Below are positions 1 through 7,453 of a stretch of 25,809 nt of DNA, piece by piece; within the stretch, counting starts at the first letter, position 1, and each line of letters opens with the position of its first letter. Source of the stretch: an uncultured Gemella sp. (GTDB lineage: Bacteria > Bacillota > Bacilli > Staphylococcales > Gemellaceae); assembly GCA_927911745.1 (NCBI GenBank), contig CAKMQF010000065.1:1-25809 (forward strand). Direction: 5' to 3'. Under the pieces are notes generated by a model. The model had not been told where the DNA came from. It made no database searches and was given only the letters and a program-made list of their open reading frames with translations. A program made the position numbers and the translations under genes.

Positions 1-1112
1 GTTTCACAACGGCAAAAATTTATGGTAAAGAAGATAATGTAGCGAGTGATGTTGATACTCGTAGTGCAAAATATAGAAAATCGACGATGGCATTACTTCG
101 TCACCAACTTAATTCTATCAATGTCATGGATGCTATTACTTATATTTCTATTTTTGTTTTATCAATTATCGCTATCTTTGCGGTGAAAGATCAGAAACTT
201 ATTGTTTTCGTAATCGTAGCTTCTTTAGAATGTTTCAAACCGTTGCGTGCTTTAGGTGGCTTATTCCATATTTCAATGAAAGGGAATGTTGAGTTAGATA
301 ATATCTATAAACTTCTTGATCATCCGGAGCAAGAAAAAGATGAAACTATCGAGGTAGAAGCCGGGAAAAATATTGTTCTTAATAATGTAAGCTTCTCTTA
401 TGGTGAGGAGACGACTTTAGAAAATATTAATATGATATTTAAACCTGGTACGAAAACAGCATTAGTAGGAGAAAGTGGAAGTGGTAAGTCTACTATTATC
501 AAACTAATCTTAGGTTTAAATTCTAACTATAGCGGAAGTATAAAATACGACAACTTCAATATCGATAGTATTCCTACTAGAGAGATGGCTAAAATTACGA
601 CACTTATTACTAATGATAGTTATTTAGTTAAAGGTACTGTAAGAGAACATTTAAGTGTTCGTAAAAATATAACGGAAGAAGAAATGTACAATGCATTAGA
701 AAAAGTTAATCTTAGAGATTTCGTAGAAGAACACGGCGGTCTAGATTATGAGCTTGCGATAGGAGCTGCGAATCTTTCTGGAGGTCAAAAACAAAGACTA
801 CTTGCAGCGAAAGCAATTTTGAAAGATTCTTACTTATATATACTTGATGAAGCTGTATCGAATATTGATGATTACAGTAAGGAAATCGTGCTTAATGCCT
901 TCGATTCAATTAAAGAAGGAAAAATTATTATCGTTATTTCTCACGATTTAGAAACTGTGACAAATTCAGATAATATCTATGTTCTAAAAGATAAGAAGAT
1001 TATTGAAGAAGGAACACATGATGAGCTGATTGAAGAAAATTCTCTGTATAGAAAATTATTCACAGATCAACAACAACTGAAATCAAAATTTTTAGCTAAG
1101 GAGGTAGAGTAA
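1..1112 (+). CDS. ABC exporter subunit, C-terminal part (5' end outside window)
   Basis: C-terminal part of a fused membrane-plus-ATPase ABC exporter half. The frame is open back to the first base, so the real start lies upstream and the ATG at 87 is internal. The visible part ends the membrane domain (hydrophobic stretch coded around 130-230), then has a complete nucleotide-binding domain: Walker A GESGSGKST, signature LSGGQ, Walker B YILDEA, D-loop SNID and H-loop ISHD. The Q-loop position reads TNDSYL where QDSYL is usual. The stop overlaps the ATG of the next gene (TAATG), indicating translational coupling and a heterodimeric exporter. Substrate cannot be told from sequence; CydCD-like or peptide/drug exporters are possible. 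Confidence 0.85.
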   Translation, partial: FTTAKIYGKEDNVASDVDTRSAKYRKSTMALLRHQLNSINVMDAITYISIFVLSIIAIFAVKDQKLIVFVIVASLECFKPLRALGGLFHISMKGNVELDNIYKLLDHPEQEKDETIEVEAGKNIVLNNVSFSYGEETTLENINMIFKPGTKTALVGESGSGKSTIIKLILGLNSNYSGSIKYDNFNIDSIPTREMAKITTLITNDSYLVKGTVREHLSVRKNITEEEMYNALEKVNLRDFVEEHGGLDYELAIGAANLSGGQKQRLLAAKAILKDSYLYILDEAVSNIDDYSKEIVLNAFDSIKEGKIIIVISHDLETVTNSDNIYVLKDKKIIEEGTHDELIEENSLYRKLFTDQQQLKSKFLAKEVE

Positions 1113-2721
1113 TGACATCATTAAGAGAATTAAAACAACTGTTAGCTATTGCTCAGGATTTTAAACGTCCATTGCTTAGAGCGACTTTATTCGGAAGCTT
1201 AGGACACTTGACACTTGTTGTATTTACCTACTTCATCTCGTTATTCTTTTTAACAAAAATAACGACAATAGCTGTAATTTTATTTGTAGTAATCTTTGCT
1301 TTAGCCGTGTTAAAAGGGTTATTCAGCTATACTGAGCAACTTTTAAATCACTACGTAGCTTTCAAAGTATTACATGCCTTACGTGTTAAAGTTTTAGAAA
1401 AATTTAAACGCATTTCTGTCGATAATTTTACGAAAAATACTTCAGGTGATTACATGACGATGATTACGACTGATATTGAATTATTAGAAGTTTTCTACGC
1501 GCATACGATAACACCATTTATGATTTATATCGTGCAAAGTTTAGTAGTTAGTTTCTTCCTATTATTCTTTAGTGTGAAATTAGCATTAGTAGCATTAATA
1601 ATTTATATCGTAATCGGACTTGTGTATCCGTTAAGCTTTAGAAATGTTGGACAAGATGTTGGTGAAAATTATCGTCGTAAACTAACTCAAGTAAACAACA
1701 ATTCATCAGAAGAAGCATACGGAATTTTTGAAACATTACAATATGGAAAAATCGATGAAGCAAAACGTAATATCGATATGGAAACTGAAGAACTGACAAG
1801 AAGTTCATATCTTAAAAATAAATTTTTAGTAGATCTGAATGTTCTAAATGTTGTAACTTATAATATCGGGGTGTTGGCATTTATCTATGTGGCATCTTCG
1901 CTTGATAGTCAGTTTGTAACTGTTTCATTAGTTGCGATGTTTATCGTATCGTTTATTCCTATTTTATACATGGGGAACCTTGCTTCAACATTAAGTCAGA
2001 CGATGGCTAGTGGAAAGAGATTTTTAGAACTTATGAATACGCCAGAAGAAGCGGAAAATAGCGGAGTAGTTGTTGATTTTAACGAACTTAAAGTTGAGAA
2101 CTTAACATATCGATACGCTGATAATACTGTAGTGGATAATTTAAGTTTTGATGTGAAAAAGGTGAGATTATAGGACTAAGTGGACCTAGTGGATGTGGTA
2201 AATCTACAATAGCGAAACTTATTATGAAATTTATCTCAGATGAAAATATGGAAGGTAATATCACGATCGACAGTGTTGAGCTAAGAGACATAGATAACCG
2301 TTACTTTAGAGAAAATAGCTCAATAATTCTGCAAGATAGTTACTTATTCAATGCAAAAATTAAAGATAATATCACATTCTTCGAAAAAGATTTAGATAAA
2401 GAAGAATTGGATGCATCTTTAAGAAAAACTAATTTAAGAGGTTTTGTGGATAACTTAAAACGTCGCGAAAATGAGATTGTTGGTGAGAGAAGTTCGAACA
2501 TAAGTTCAGGTCAAAAACAACGTTTATCAGTAGCTCGTTCATTCTACAATGATAGTAAACTTCTGATTCTTGATGAAGCAACAGCGAACATCGATATCTT
2601 TAGTGAAATCGAAGTGCTAAAAGCTTTAGAAGAAAGTAAAAAAGATAAGATAACAATAATAATTTCACACAATAAATCAACATTGTCAATCTGCGATAAG
2701 GTAATTAGATTGGGTGAATAG
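1112..2721 (+). CDS. ABC exporter, second subunit (one-base frame break at 2156-2160)
   Basis: Partner half-transporter of the preceding gene. An N-terminal membrane domain with about six hydrophobic segments occupies roughly residues 20-300 and a nucleotide-binding domain follows. The frame closes with TAG at 2171-2173 just before Walker A. The next frame continues seamlessly with GPSGCGKST, Q-loop LQDSYLF, a degenerate signature ISSGQ, Walker B LLILDEA, D-loop ANID and H-loop ISH, ending at 2721. The break is explained by five A instead of six at 2156-2160 (expected KKGEIIGLSGPSG). I treat it as one gene, probably intact in the organism. A genuine mutation or -1 frameshifting on G AAA AAG are alternatives. 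If the break is real, the subunit loses its ATPase. Confidence 0.8.
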
Positions 2722-2727
2722 AAAGAA

Positions 2728-2762
2728 AGAGGAACTTGGAAAATGCCAAGATCCTCTTTTTT
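2728..2762. terminator. Rho-independent terminator between convergent genes
   Basis: A 12-bp stem with one mismatch (2728-2739 with 2746-2757) is followed by a T run to 2762. It ends the ABC exporter transcript on the plus strand. It lies between convergent genes and may also serve the TetR operon. Confidence 0.8.
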
Positions 2763-3401
2763 CTACTTTGTTAAATTTTTATAGATTTGTTGTTTAATAA
2801 ATTGTAAATCATGCTCCTCAGTAGGACAAGGAACGTCTTCAAAAAGAATAAATCTTTGAGCTGAGTAGGTCATGATAGGTCCTGCGAATGAACGGATGAC
2901 TTCGGCTGGCGATAGTTTCTCGTTAATTTCAGGATTGTTTTCTTTGTGTTTTTGTAATATATCTTCAAAGTTTATTTCTGCAAAGACCACTTTTAACGAA
3001 TCGATAAGTTGTGCTTTTAAATTCTCGTTTGTTAATATTTCAGAGAATACTATTTTTACAGTATCCTTATTCTCTTTTAGGAAAACCATACGATCTTCGA
3101 CAACATAACTGATTAATTCTTTAAGTGAGTTGGTATTTTGAATTCTTTTTAGAAAATTTAAAAATAATTTAGGAATAACAGGGATTATTATTGAATATAA
3201 TAAATCTTCTTTAGTTTTAAAGTATTTGAATACTGTTGCCTGACTAACGCCCGCTTCTTTAGCGATTTGAAGCGTAGATGTTCCGTGGTATCCTTGTTTT
3301 GCGAATAATTTAATCGCAGATTCTATTGTTTTTTTCTTACCAGGTGGAAAGGTTTCGTCATGAGATATGCTAAAGTAAGATTTTAAGATATTTTCAGTCA
3401 T
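2763..3401 (-). CDS. TetR/AcrR family transcriptional regulator
   Basis: 212 residues, a usual TetR length. The N-terminal helix-turn-helix is clear at about residues 25-70: ESAIKLFAKQGYHGTST, then IAKEAGVSQATVFKYFKTKEDLL. The C-terminal ligand/dimer domain is not specific. It is the last gene of a three-gene minus-strand operon behind an ATPase and an ABC-2 permease (19-bp gap, SD GGAG before ATG). This is the classic layout of an auto-regulated drug or toxic-metabolite exporter. The three palindromes at 5243-5445 are the obvious candidate operators. The inducer is unknown. Confidence 0.9.
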   Translation of the reverse strand: MTENILKSYFSISHDETFPPGKKKTIESAIKLFAKQGYHGTSTLQIAKEAGVSQATVFKYFKTKEDLLYSIIIPVIPKLFLNFLKRIQNTNSLKELISYVVEDRMVFLKENKDTVKIVFSEILTNENLKAQLIDSLKVVFAEINFEDILQKHKENNPEINEKLSPAEVIRSFAGPIMTYSAQRFILFEDVPCPTEEHDLQFIKQQIYKNLTK

Positions 3402-3420
3402 AAGGGTCTCCTATTATTTT

Positions 3421-4503
3421 TTAAACTTTTCTATATCGTTTTAAGCCTAGAATATTAAGTATTATTAGAAGGATGCAAAGTGCGAGTAGAACTATGATAT
3501 CAGTTTTAATCGCAAGAAGATTTTTACCTTCTAAAATTATTTTGCTTAAACCGTCACTAGCATACGTAACAGGTAGGATTTTACTAATATAGACAGCGAT
3601 TTTCCCCATGCTTTCAACAGATACAATTCCTGAGAAGAACATTTGCGGAATAACTATTATTGGAACGAACTGCATAATTTGAAATTCTGATTTTGCAATC
3701 GTAGAGATTAGTAAACCTAATGTTAAGGCAACCATTGCTAGTAATACATTAACTATTATAACATAAAACGGATTTCCAGCAACTTCAATATTTAATAAAT
3801 ATATAGATGATAGAGTGACGATAATAGTTTGAATTACAGCTAATGAGCTATAAGATAGTACATATCCTAGGACGACTTCGCTTCGTTTTACCGGAGTTGC
3901 TAAGAGTCTATCTAGAGTTCCGCTAGTACGTTCTTTTAATAGAGCCATACCAGAGATTAGAAACACGAAGAAGAATAGGATATAGCCGATTAAAGTAGGT
4001 GCAACTTTATTAAAAAATGTTGAATCTGCATTACCGTAGTTATAATATTCTTTAACTTCAGGCTCTTGTTTGTTTTCACCTAATTTAGGATTTACTTTTT
4101 TAACAATTTCTACCAAGTTTTTTGCTTCTGATGCTTTTATAGAGCTTTTTAAAACTTGTTGAGCTTGCATAGTTTTAGTAGAATCTATGTTAGCGTGAGT
4201 TACTGTATAAGTATTGTTATCGTAAGAAATTACAGTATCAATCTCATTGTTTTTTAATTTTTCTTCAGCAGCTTCTTTTGATTGATATTCTTCTAGATGA
4301 ACGCTATCGATATCTTTCATTACAGATACGACACTTTGAGGAGTGTTTACAGAAGCGACAGTAATTTCAGAATTTGTATTTGCTGAAAAGACTATGCTGA
4401 TTAACCACATTATAAAAATTGGGGCAACGAACATCATTGCTAAAGTTCTTTTATCTCTAAAAAATTCTTTAAATATTCTTTTTGAAATAGTTAAAATTCT
4501 CAT
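3421..4503 (-). CDS. ABC-2 type transporter permease
   Basis: 360 residues with ABC-2 exporter permease architecture: one N-terminal membrane segment (about residues 21-40), a long hydrophilic extracytoplasmic domain to about 165, then five hydrophobic segments ending at about 355. The C-terminal part contains the family-typical stretch ERTSGTLDRLLATPVKRSE. Its ATG is one base past the stop of the upstream ATPase, and its SD (GGAGG) lies in the end of that gene, so the two are coupled. With the ATPase it should form an efflux pump. The substrate (antibiotic, lipid or cation) is not predictable. Confidence 0.9.
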   Translation of the reverse strand: MRILTISKRIFKEFFRDKRTLAMMFVAPIFIMWLISIVFSANTNSEITVASVNTPQSVVSVMKDIDSVHLEEYQSKEAAEEKLKNNEIDTVISYDNNTYTVTHANIDSTKTMQAQQVLKSSIKASEAKNLVEIVKKVNPKLGENKQEPEVKEYYNYGNADSTFFNKVAPTLIGYILFFFVFLISGMALLKERTSGTLDRLLATPVKRSEVVLGYVLSYSSLAVIQTIIVTLSSIYLLNIEVAGNPFYVIIVNVLLAMVALTLGLLISTIAKSEFQIMQFVPIIVIPQMFFSGIVSVESMGKIAVYISKILPVTYASDGLSKIILEGKNLLAIKTDIIVLLALCILLIILNILGLKRYRKV

Positions 4504-4504
4504 T

Positions 4505-5221
4505 TTATTTTTCCTCCACTTTTAAGAATACTTCTTCGATAGTAGTAACATTATTTTTTTCTTTTAGATTTTTTGGTGTGTCAAAATCTATAATATCTCC
4601 ACGAAGAAGAAGTCCAACTTTGTCTGTAAGTTCTGCCTCATCCATTACGTGAGTTGTTACTAGTATGCCAACACCGTTATCCCTCTGTTTGAACAATTCT
4701 TTCCAAATGTTACGACGGAGGCTAGGGTCTATACCGACTGTAGGTTCGTCGAGTATAAGTAACTCAGGGCTACCGATTAGAGCAATAGCGAGTGAAAGTC
4801 TTCGTTTCATACCTCCTGAATAATTCGATACTGATTTTTTCAAGTGATCGGTCAGATCAACAATTTTAGCTACATAAGTTATCTCTTCTTTTAGTTGTTT
4901 TGAAGGAACACCTTTCATTCTTCCAAAGAATTCTAAATTTTCATAGCCACTAAGCATCTCATAAAGGGCATCGCTTTGTGCCATATATCCAATATTAGAG
5001 AGAATCTCTCTTTTTGGCATTTTGTTATCTAGAACAAGAGCTTCACCTTTATCCGCTTTTTCCATACCGAGCATTGTTTTTATTAATGTTGATTTTCCCG
5101 ATCCTGATGGACCAATAAGGCCCACAATTTCACCTTTTTCTAGGTTGAAATCAATGTTATCAAGGACTTTTTGATCGCCGAAGCTTTTGGATAGTGAATT
5201 AATTTGTATTAATTTTTTCAT
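4505..5221 (-). CDS. ABC transporter ATP-binding protein (ABC-2/drug exporter type)
   Basis: 238 residues, a single nucleotide-binding domain: Walker A GPSGSGKST (37-45), Q-loop GYMAQSDALY, signature YSGGMKRR, Walker B LLILDEPT with VGIDPS after it, and switch His in VTTHVMDEAE. This is the CcmA/DrrA-like subclass that partners ABC-2 permeases. It is the first gene of the operon ATPase-permease-tetR. Its SD (AAGGAAG before ATG) lies 10-20 bases from the proximal palindrome at 5243-5260, so repressor bound there would sit just ahead of the coding region. Confidence 0.92.
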   Translation of the reverse strand: MKKLIQINSLSKSFGDQKVLDNIDFNLEKGEIVGLIGPSGSGKSTLIKTMLGMEKADKGEALVLDNKMPKREILSNIGYMAQSDALYEMLSGYENLEFFGRMKGVPSKQLKEEITYVAKIVDLTDHLKKSVSNYSGGMKRRLSLAIALIGSPELLILDEPTVGIDPSLRRNIWKELFKQRDNGVGILVTTHVMDEAELTDKVGLLLRGDIIDFDTPKNLKEKNNVTTIEEVFLKVEEK

Positions 5222-5242
5222 AAGAATTATCTTCCTTTCTGA

Positions 5243-5260
5243 AGTGAGTAAACACTCACT
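5243..5260. promoter_or_regulatory. TetR-type operator 1 (proximal)
   Basis: Perfect palindrome AGTGAGTaaacACTCACT with 7-bp arms and a 4-bp spacer, about 20 bp before the ATPase start. It is identical to operator 3 and near-identical to operator 2. I see no promoter overlapping it, so it may act as a transcription roadblock or looping site. Assignment to the TetR encoded in this operon is inference. Confidence 0.75.
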
Positions 5261-5286
5261 CTATGATTAAAAAAATATAGCTGAGA

Positions 5287-5370
5287 TTATTTGAGGAATA
5301 TTAGTTCACCTAATGTTTTTAGAACTACGATTATTATATAGTTCAGAATAGGTGCTAAGAAATATCCCAT
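5287..5370 (-). CDS. Possible 27-residue membrane leader peptide
   Basis: In the leader of the ABC-2/TetR operon an open frame encodes 27 residues starting MGYFLAPILNY and ending in FLK, almost wholly hydrophobic and able to form one membrane helix. The frame stays open upstream to a GTG inside operator 2 (reading VFTYQRFEILFL before the Met). No convincing SD precedes the ATG. It could be a small regulatory membrane protein, a gene remnant, or chance coding in an AT-rich leader. Confidence 0.25.
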   Translation of the reverse strand: MGYFLAPILNYIIIVVLKTLGELIFLK

Positions 5371-5393
5371 TAGAAATAAGATTTCAAATCTTT

Positions 5394-5411
5394 GGTAAGT
5401 AAACACTCACC
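5394..5411. promoter_or_regulatory. TetR-type operator 2
   Basis: GGTAAGTaaacACTCACC: the same palindrome with altered outer bases and one arm mismatch. It lies immediately downstream of the expected transcription start (about 5416 on the minus strand) of the promoter at 5423-5451. Its centre is 34 bp from operator 3. Confidence 0.7.
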
Positions 5412-5422
5412 TTATAGCCAAT

Positions 5423-5451
5423 ATTATAGTGAGTAAACACTCACTTGTCAA
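5423..5451 (-). promoter_or_regulatory. Consensus sigma-A promoter of the ABC-2/TetR operon
   Basis: On the minus strand TTGACA (5451-5446), a 17-bp spacer, then TATAAT (5428-5423): a perfect consensus promoter. It predicts a leader of about 195 nt before the ATPase, containing operators 2 and 1 and a small open frame. So strong a promoter implies tight repression by default. Confidence 0.85.
5428..5445. promoter_or_regulatory. TetR-type operator 3, inside promoter spacer
   Basis: Perfect AGTGAGTaaacACTCACT. It fills the spacer between the -35 and -10 boxes of the minus-strand promoter and overlaps the last base of the -10. A bound repressor would exclude RNA polymerase. Confidence 0.8.
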
Positions 5452-5600
5452 GAAGAAAATTTGAAAAATTTTAAAAAGGGAGCTGGAAAACAAATAGATA
5501 AATATTTCGCTGTTATTGTGACTTTTGAGATATTTTCTTAATAATATAAACTTAGTTTAAAGTCACCTGAGTACAATAGTTAATATATATCATAGAAATG

Positions 5601-5609
5601 TGATATAAT
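5601..5609 (+). promoter_or_regulatory. Extended -10 promoter of pspC-like gene
   Basis: TGaTATAAT at 5601-5609 is an extended -10 element about 60 bp before the PspC gene. The -35 region is weak, as is common for extended -10 promoters. It fits as the promoter of the 5671-5955 gene. Confidence 0.55.
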
Positions 5610-5670
5610 ATTTATAAAGTCAGAATAATAAAATATCAACAATAAAGTCAGGAGGAATTTATTATGATAG

Positions 5671-5955
5671 ATGGGATTAAATAAATTATGGAATAAATTT
5701 CTTAATTTTTTAGAAGATAAAAAGATGTATAAATCATATGAAGGAGCTTTAATCTCTGGAGTATGTAGTGGTTTAAGTGAAAGATTTGGAGTAAGTGCTA
5801 GTTTCTTACGAGTACTATTCTTATTAGCGAGTATTTTCTCATTCGGTAGTCCAATATTGATATATATATTGTTATCGATAATAATGCCGGTAAAACCGAC
5901 GAAAGAAAACTATAGAAATTCAAGCTATATCGACGGACGTGCTTGGGAAAAATAA
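5671..5955 (+). CDS. PspC domain-containing small membrane protein
   Basis: 94 residues. After a basic amphipathic N-terminus, the PspC domain begins at MYKSYEGALISGVCSGLSERF and continues with a hydrophobic segment and ILLSIIMPV. The family comprises small membrane proteins linked to envelope stress; the role here is unknown. The start is uncertain: AGGAGG (5650-5655) is 15 bases from this ATG but 8 bases from an ATG at 5664 that runs MIDGIK then stops. Removing one A from the run at 5679-5681 would join them as MIDGINKLWNK, so the gene may really begin at 5664. A terminator follows. Confidence 0.8.
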   Translation: MGLNKLWNKFLNFLEDKKMYKSYEGALISGVCSGLSERFGVSASFLRVLFLLASIFSFGSPILIYILLSIIMPVKPTKENYRNSSYIDGRAWEK

Positions 5956-5960
5956 TATAA

Positions 5961-6000
5961 AAAAGTTCTAATTGATCAAGTGTCAATTAGAACTTTTTTA
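5961..6000 (+). terminator. Rho-independent terminator after pspC-like gene
   Basis: A 15-bp perfect stem (5961-5975 with 5983-5997) with a 7-nt loop and a T run. The A run on the left side makes it potentially bidirectional. Confidence 0.85.
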
Positions 6001-6014
6001 TCACACAAAATAGG

Positions 6015-6044
6015 TTGAATTAATCCTATTTTTTTTATTATAAT
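6015..6044 (+). promoter_or_regulatory. Promoter of the Phd/Doc locus
   Basis: TTGAAT (6015-6020), an 18-bp spacer and TATAAT (6039-6044), 24 bp before the antitoxin start, with SD AAAAGGAGG between them. Confidence 0.65.
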
Positions 6045-6067
6045 AATATGAAAAGGAGGTATCATGT

Positions 6068-6445
6068 ATGAATATAGACACAAATAATTTGGTTTCAATA
6101 ACAGAAGCAAATCAGAACTTCTCTAAGATAGCAAGAATGGTAGATGAAAATGGATCAGTTGTTATATTAAAAAATAATGCACCAAGATATGTTTTAGTAG
6201 AATTTAATGAATTTGAAAAAACTCAACAAGCCTCGGATGAAGATGTATTAGCACTTTCTAAAAGTTTAATGAAAAAAAATAAAAAGGCTTATGAGGTATT
6301 GGTCGAAATGATAAAATTATCAACCAATCAAATACTTTTACTTCATAAAGATTTGATTTCTGAGTTCGGAGGATTAGATGGTGTAAAGGATTTGGGAATG
6401 TTAGAATCTGCAATTAATGCGCCGTTTCAGACATTTAATTATTAG
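6068..6445 (+). CDS. Phd/YefM-type antitoxin running in frame into the Doc toxin N-terminus
   Basis: Residues 1-80 are a Phd/YefM antitoxin: SITEANQNFSKIARMVDENG, VVILKNNAPRYVLVEFNEFE, then an acidic/basic tail ending AYEVLVE. From residue 81 (ATG at 6308) the frame reads the start of a Doc/Fic-type toxin (MIKLSTNQILLLHKDL) and stops at TAG 6443-6445. The apparent fusion is probably artefactual. With two rather than three A at 6306-6308 the antitoxin would end at a TGA overlapping the toxin ATG (ATGA), the usual arrangement. The start at 6068 is chosen because its SD lies 7 bases upstream; an ATG at 6064 gives only seven codons. In TA pairs of this family the antitoxin binds Doc and represses the operon. 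Confidence 0.75.
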   Translation: MNIDTNNLVSITEANQNFSKIARMVDENGSVVILKNNAPRYVLVEFNEFEKTQQASDEDVLALSKSLMKKNKKAYEVLVEMIKLSTNQILLLHKDLISEFGGLDGVKDLGMLESAINAPFQTFNY

Positions 6446-6684
6446 GATATGTATCCAACAATTCAACAAAAAGCTGCGAGATTATGCTATGGATTGGTAA
6501 AAATCATCCATTTATTGATGGGAATAAACGGATAGGAGTCCACGCTATGTTAGTCTTTTTGGCTCTAAACAGAATAGAATTGGAATATTCACAAGAAGAA
6601 TTATGTACTATTATTTTAAAGATTGCTTCAAGTCAAGCAACTATTGAAGATTTATCAACTTGGATAATAAATCATCAATTATAG
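6308..6684 (+). pseudogene. doc: Doc/Fic-family death-on-curing toxin, disrupted
   Basis: The corrected reading gives a full Doc-like protein of about 125 residues: MIKLSTNQILLLHKDL, GGLDGVKDLG, AINAPFQTFNY, then a TAG, DMYPTIQQKAARLCYGLV, the Fic motif KNHPFIDGNKR, and a helical C-terminus ending INHQL. There are two lesions. One is an in-frame TAG at 6443-6445 where relatives usually carry Gln or another polar residue (consistent with CAG to TAG). The other is a one-base loss in the A run at 6499-6503. The second could be a read error; the first looks like a real nonsense change. Fic-type Doc toxins of this group phosphorylate EF-Tu; activity is unlikely if the TAG is real. Confidence 0.75.
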
Positions 6685-6690
6685 CTAAAA

Positions 6691-6734
6691 AACAAAAACA
6701 ACTCTGAAAATGTATCTTCAGAGTTGTTTTTTTC
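6691..6734. terminator. Bidirectional terminator between doc and nanE
   Basis: A 12-bp perfect stem (6697-6708 with 6717-6728) is flanked by an A-rich left side and a T run on the right. It separates the convergent doc and nanE genes and can stop both transcripts. Confidence 0.85.
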
Positions 6735-7433
6735 TTATTTCACTGCATTAATAAATCTAGATGCAATTTCTTTTGGACGAGTGATAGCTCCGCCAACTAC
6801 TACGCTGAATGCCCCTGCGTCATAAGCTGCTTTTGCTTGATCAGGGTAGTGGATACGACCTTCTGCGATTATAGGCACAGAAATAGTTTCAGATAGCTTT
6901 TTGATAAGACCTAGGTCTACTTCGTTCGGTCTATCTTTTGTATTTTCTGTATAACCACTTAATGTAGTTCCGACAAAATCAAGACCGATGTTAGCCGCAT
7001 TTACACCTTCTTCGAATGTAGCAATATCTGCCATTAAAAGAATGTCAGGGTACTTAGCTTTGATTTCTGCGATAAAATCATTGATTGTTGTACCATCAAA
7101 ACGAGGGCGTAAAGTACAGTCTAAGGCGATTATTTCACAACCTGTTTCTACAAGAGCATCTACCTCTTTCATAGTTGCTGTGATAAATTGTGACATACCT
7201 TCATAACTTTGTTTAATAATTCCGATAACAGGTAGGTCAACTGTTTCTTTGATTTGAACTATATCAGTAACTCCTTGTGCACGTATACCAACAGCTCCAG
7301 CTTCTTTAGCAGCTAGTGCCATGAGTTTCATGATTCCACCTTCTTCAACGTAAAGTGGTTCACCTGGTAACGCTTGGCAAGAAACGATAATTCCGCCTTT
7401 AATTTGGTTTAAGATTTCTTCTTTTTTATTCAT
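6735..7433 (-). CDS. nanE: N-acetylmannosamine-6-phosphate 2-epimerase NanE
   Basis: 232 residues from ATG 7433; an upstream TTG at 7445 lies inside the SD (GGAG) and is not used. The protein is a TIM barrel of the NanE family: [14 protein letters not shown] near the N-terminus, a candidate catalytic Lys in GIIKQ (about 74), [20 protein letters not shown], Glu in AEGRIHYP (about 192) and the phosphate-binding [10 protein letters not shown]. It converts ManNAc-6-P to GlcNAc-6-P, the step after NanA and NanK in cytoplasmic sialic-acid catabolism. It lies 20 bp behind the GntR regulator, in one operon. Confidence 0.95.
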   Translation of the reverse strand: MNKKEEILNQIKGGIIVSCQALPGEPLYVEEGGIMKLMALAAKEAGAVGIRAQGVTDIVQIKETVDLPVIGIIKQSYEGMSQFITATMKEVDALVETGCEIIALDCTLRPRFDGTTINDFIAEIKAKYPDILLMADIATFEEGVNAANIGLDFVGTTLSGYTENTKDRPNEVDLGLIKKLSETISVPIIAEGRIHYPDQAKAAYDAGAFSVVVGGAITRPKEIASRFINAVK

Positions 7434-7453
7434 AGTTAACTCCAATCCAACAC

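Noticed and set aside
5518..5566. GTGACTTT / AAAGTCAC inverted repeat before the PspC-like gene as a terminator or operator
   Set aside because: Only eight base pairs with a 33-nt AT-rich loop, no T run, and no second copy; not distinguishable from chance.
6068..6445. A genuine Phd-Doc fusion protein
   Set aside because: The fused frame stops 45 residues into the toxin, and one A in a three-base run restores the normal ATGA overlap; error or decay is more likely than a new fusion.
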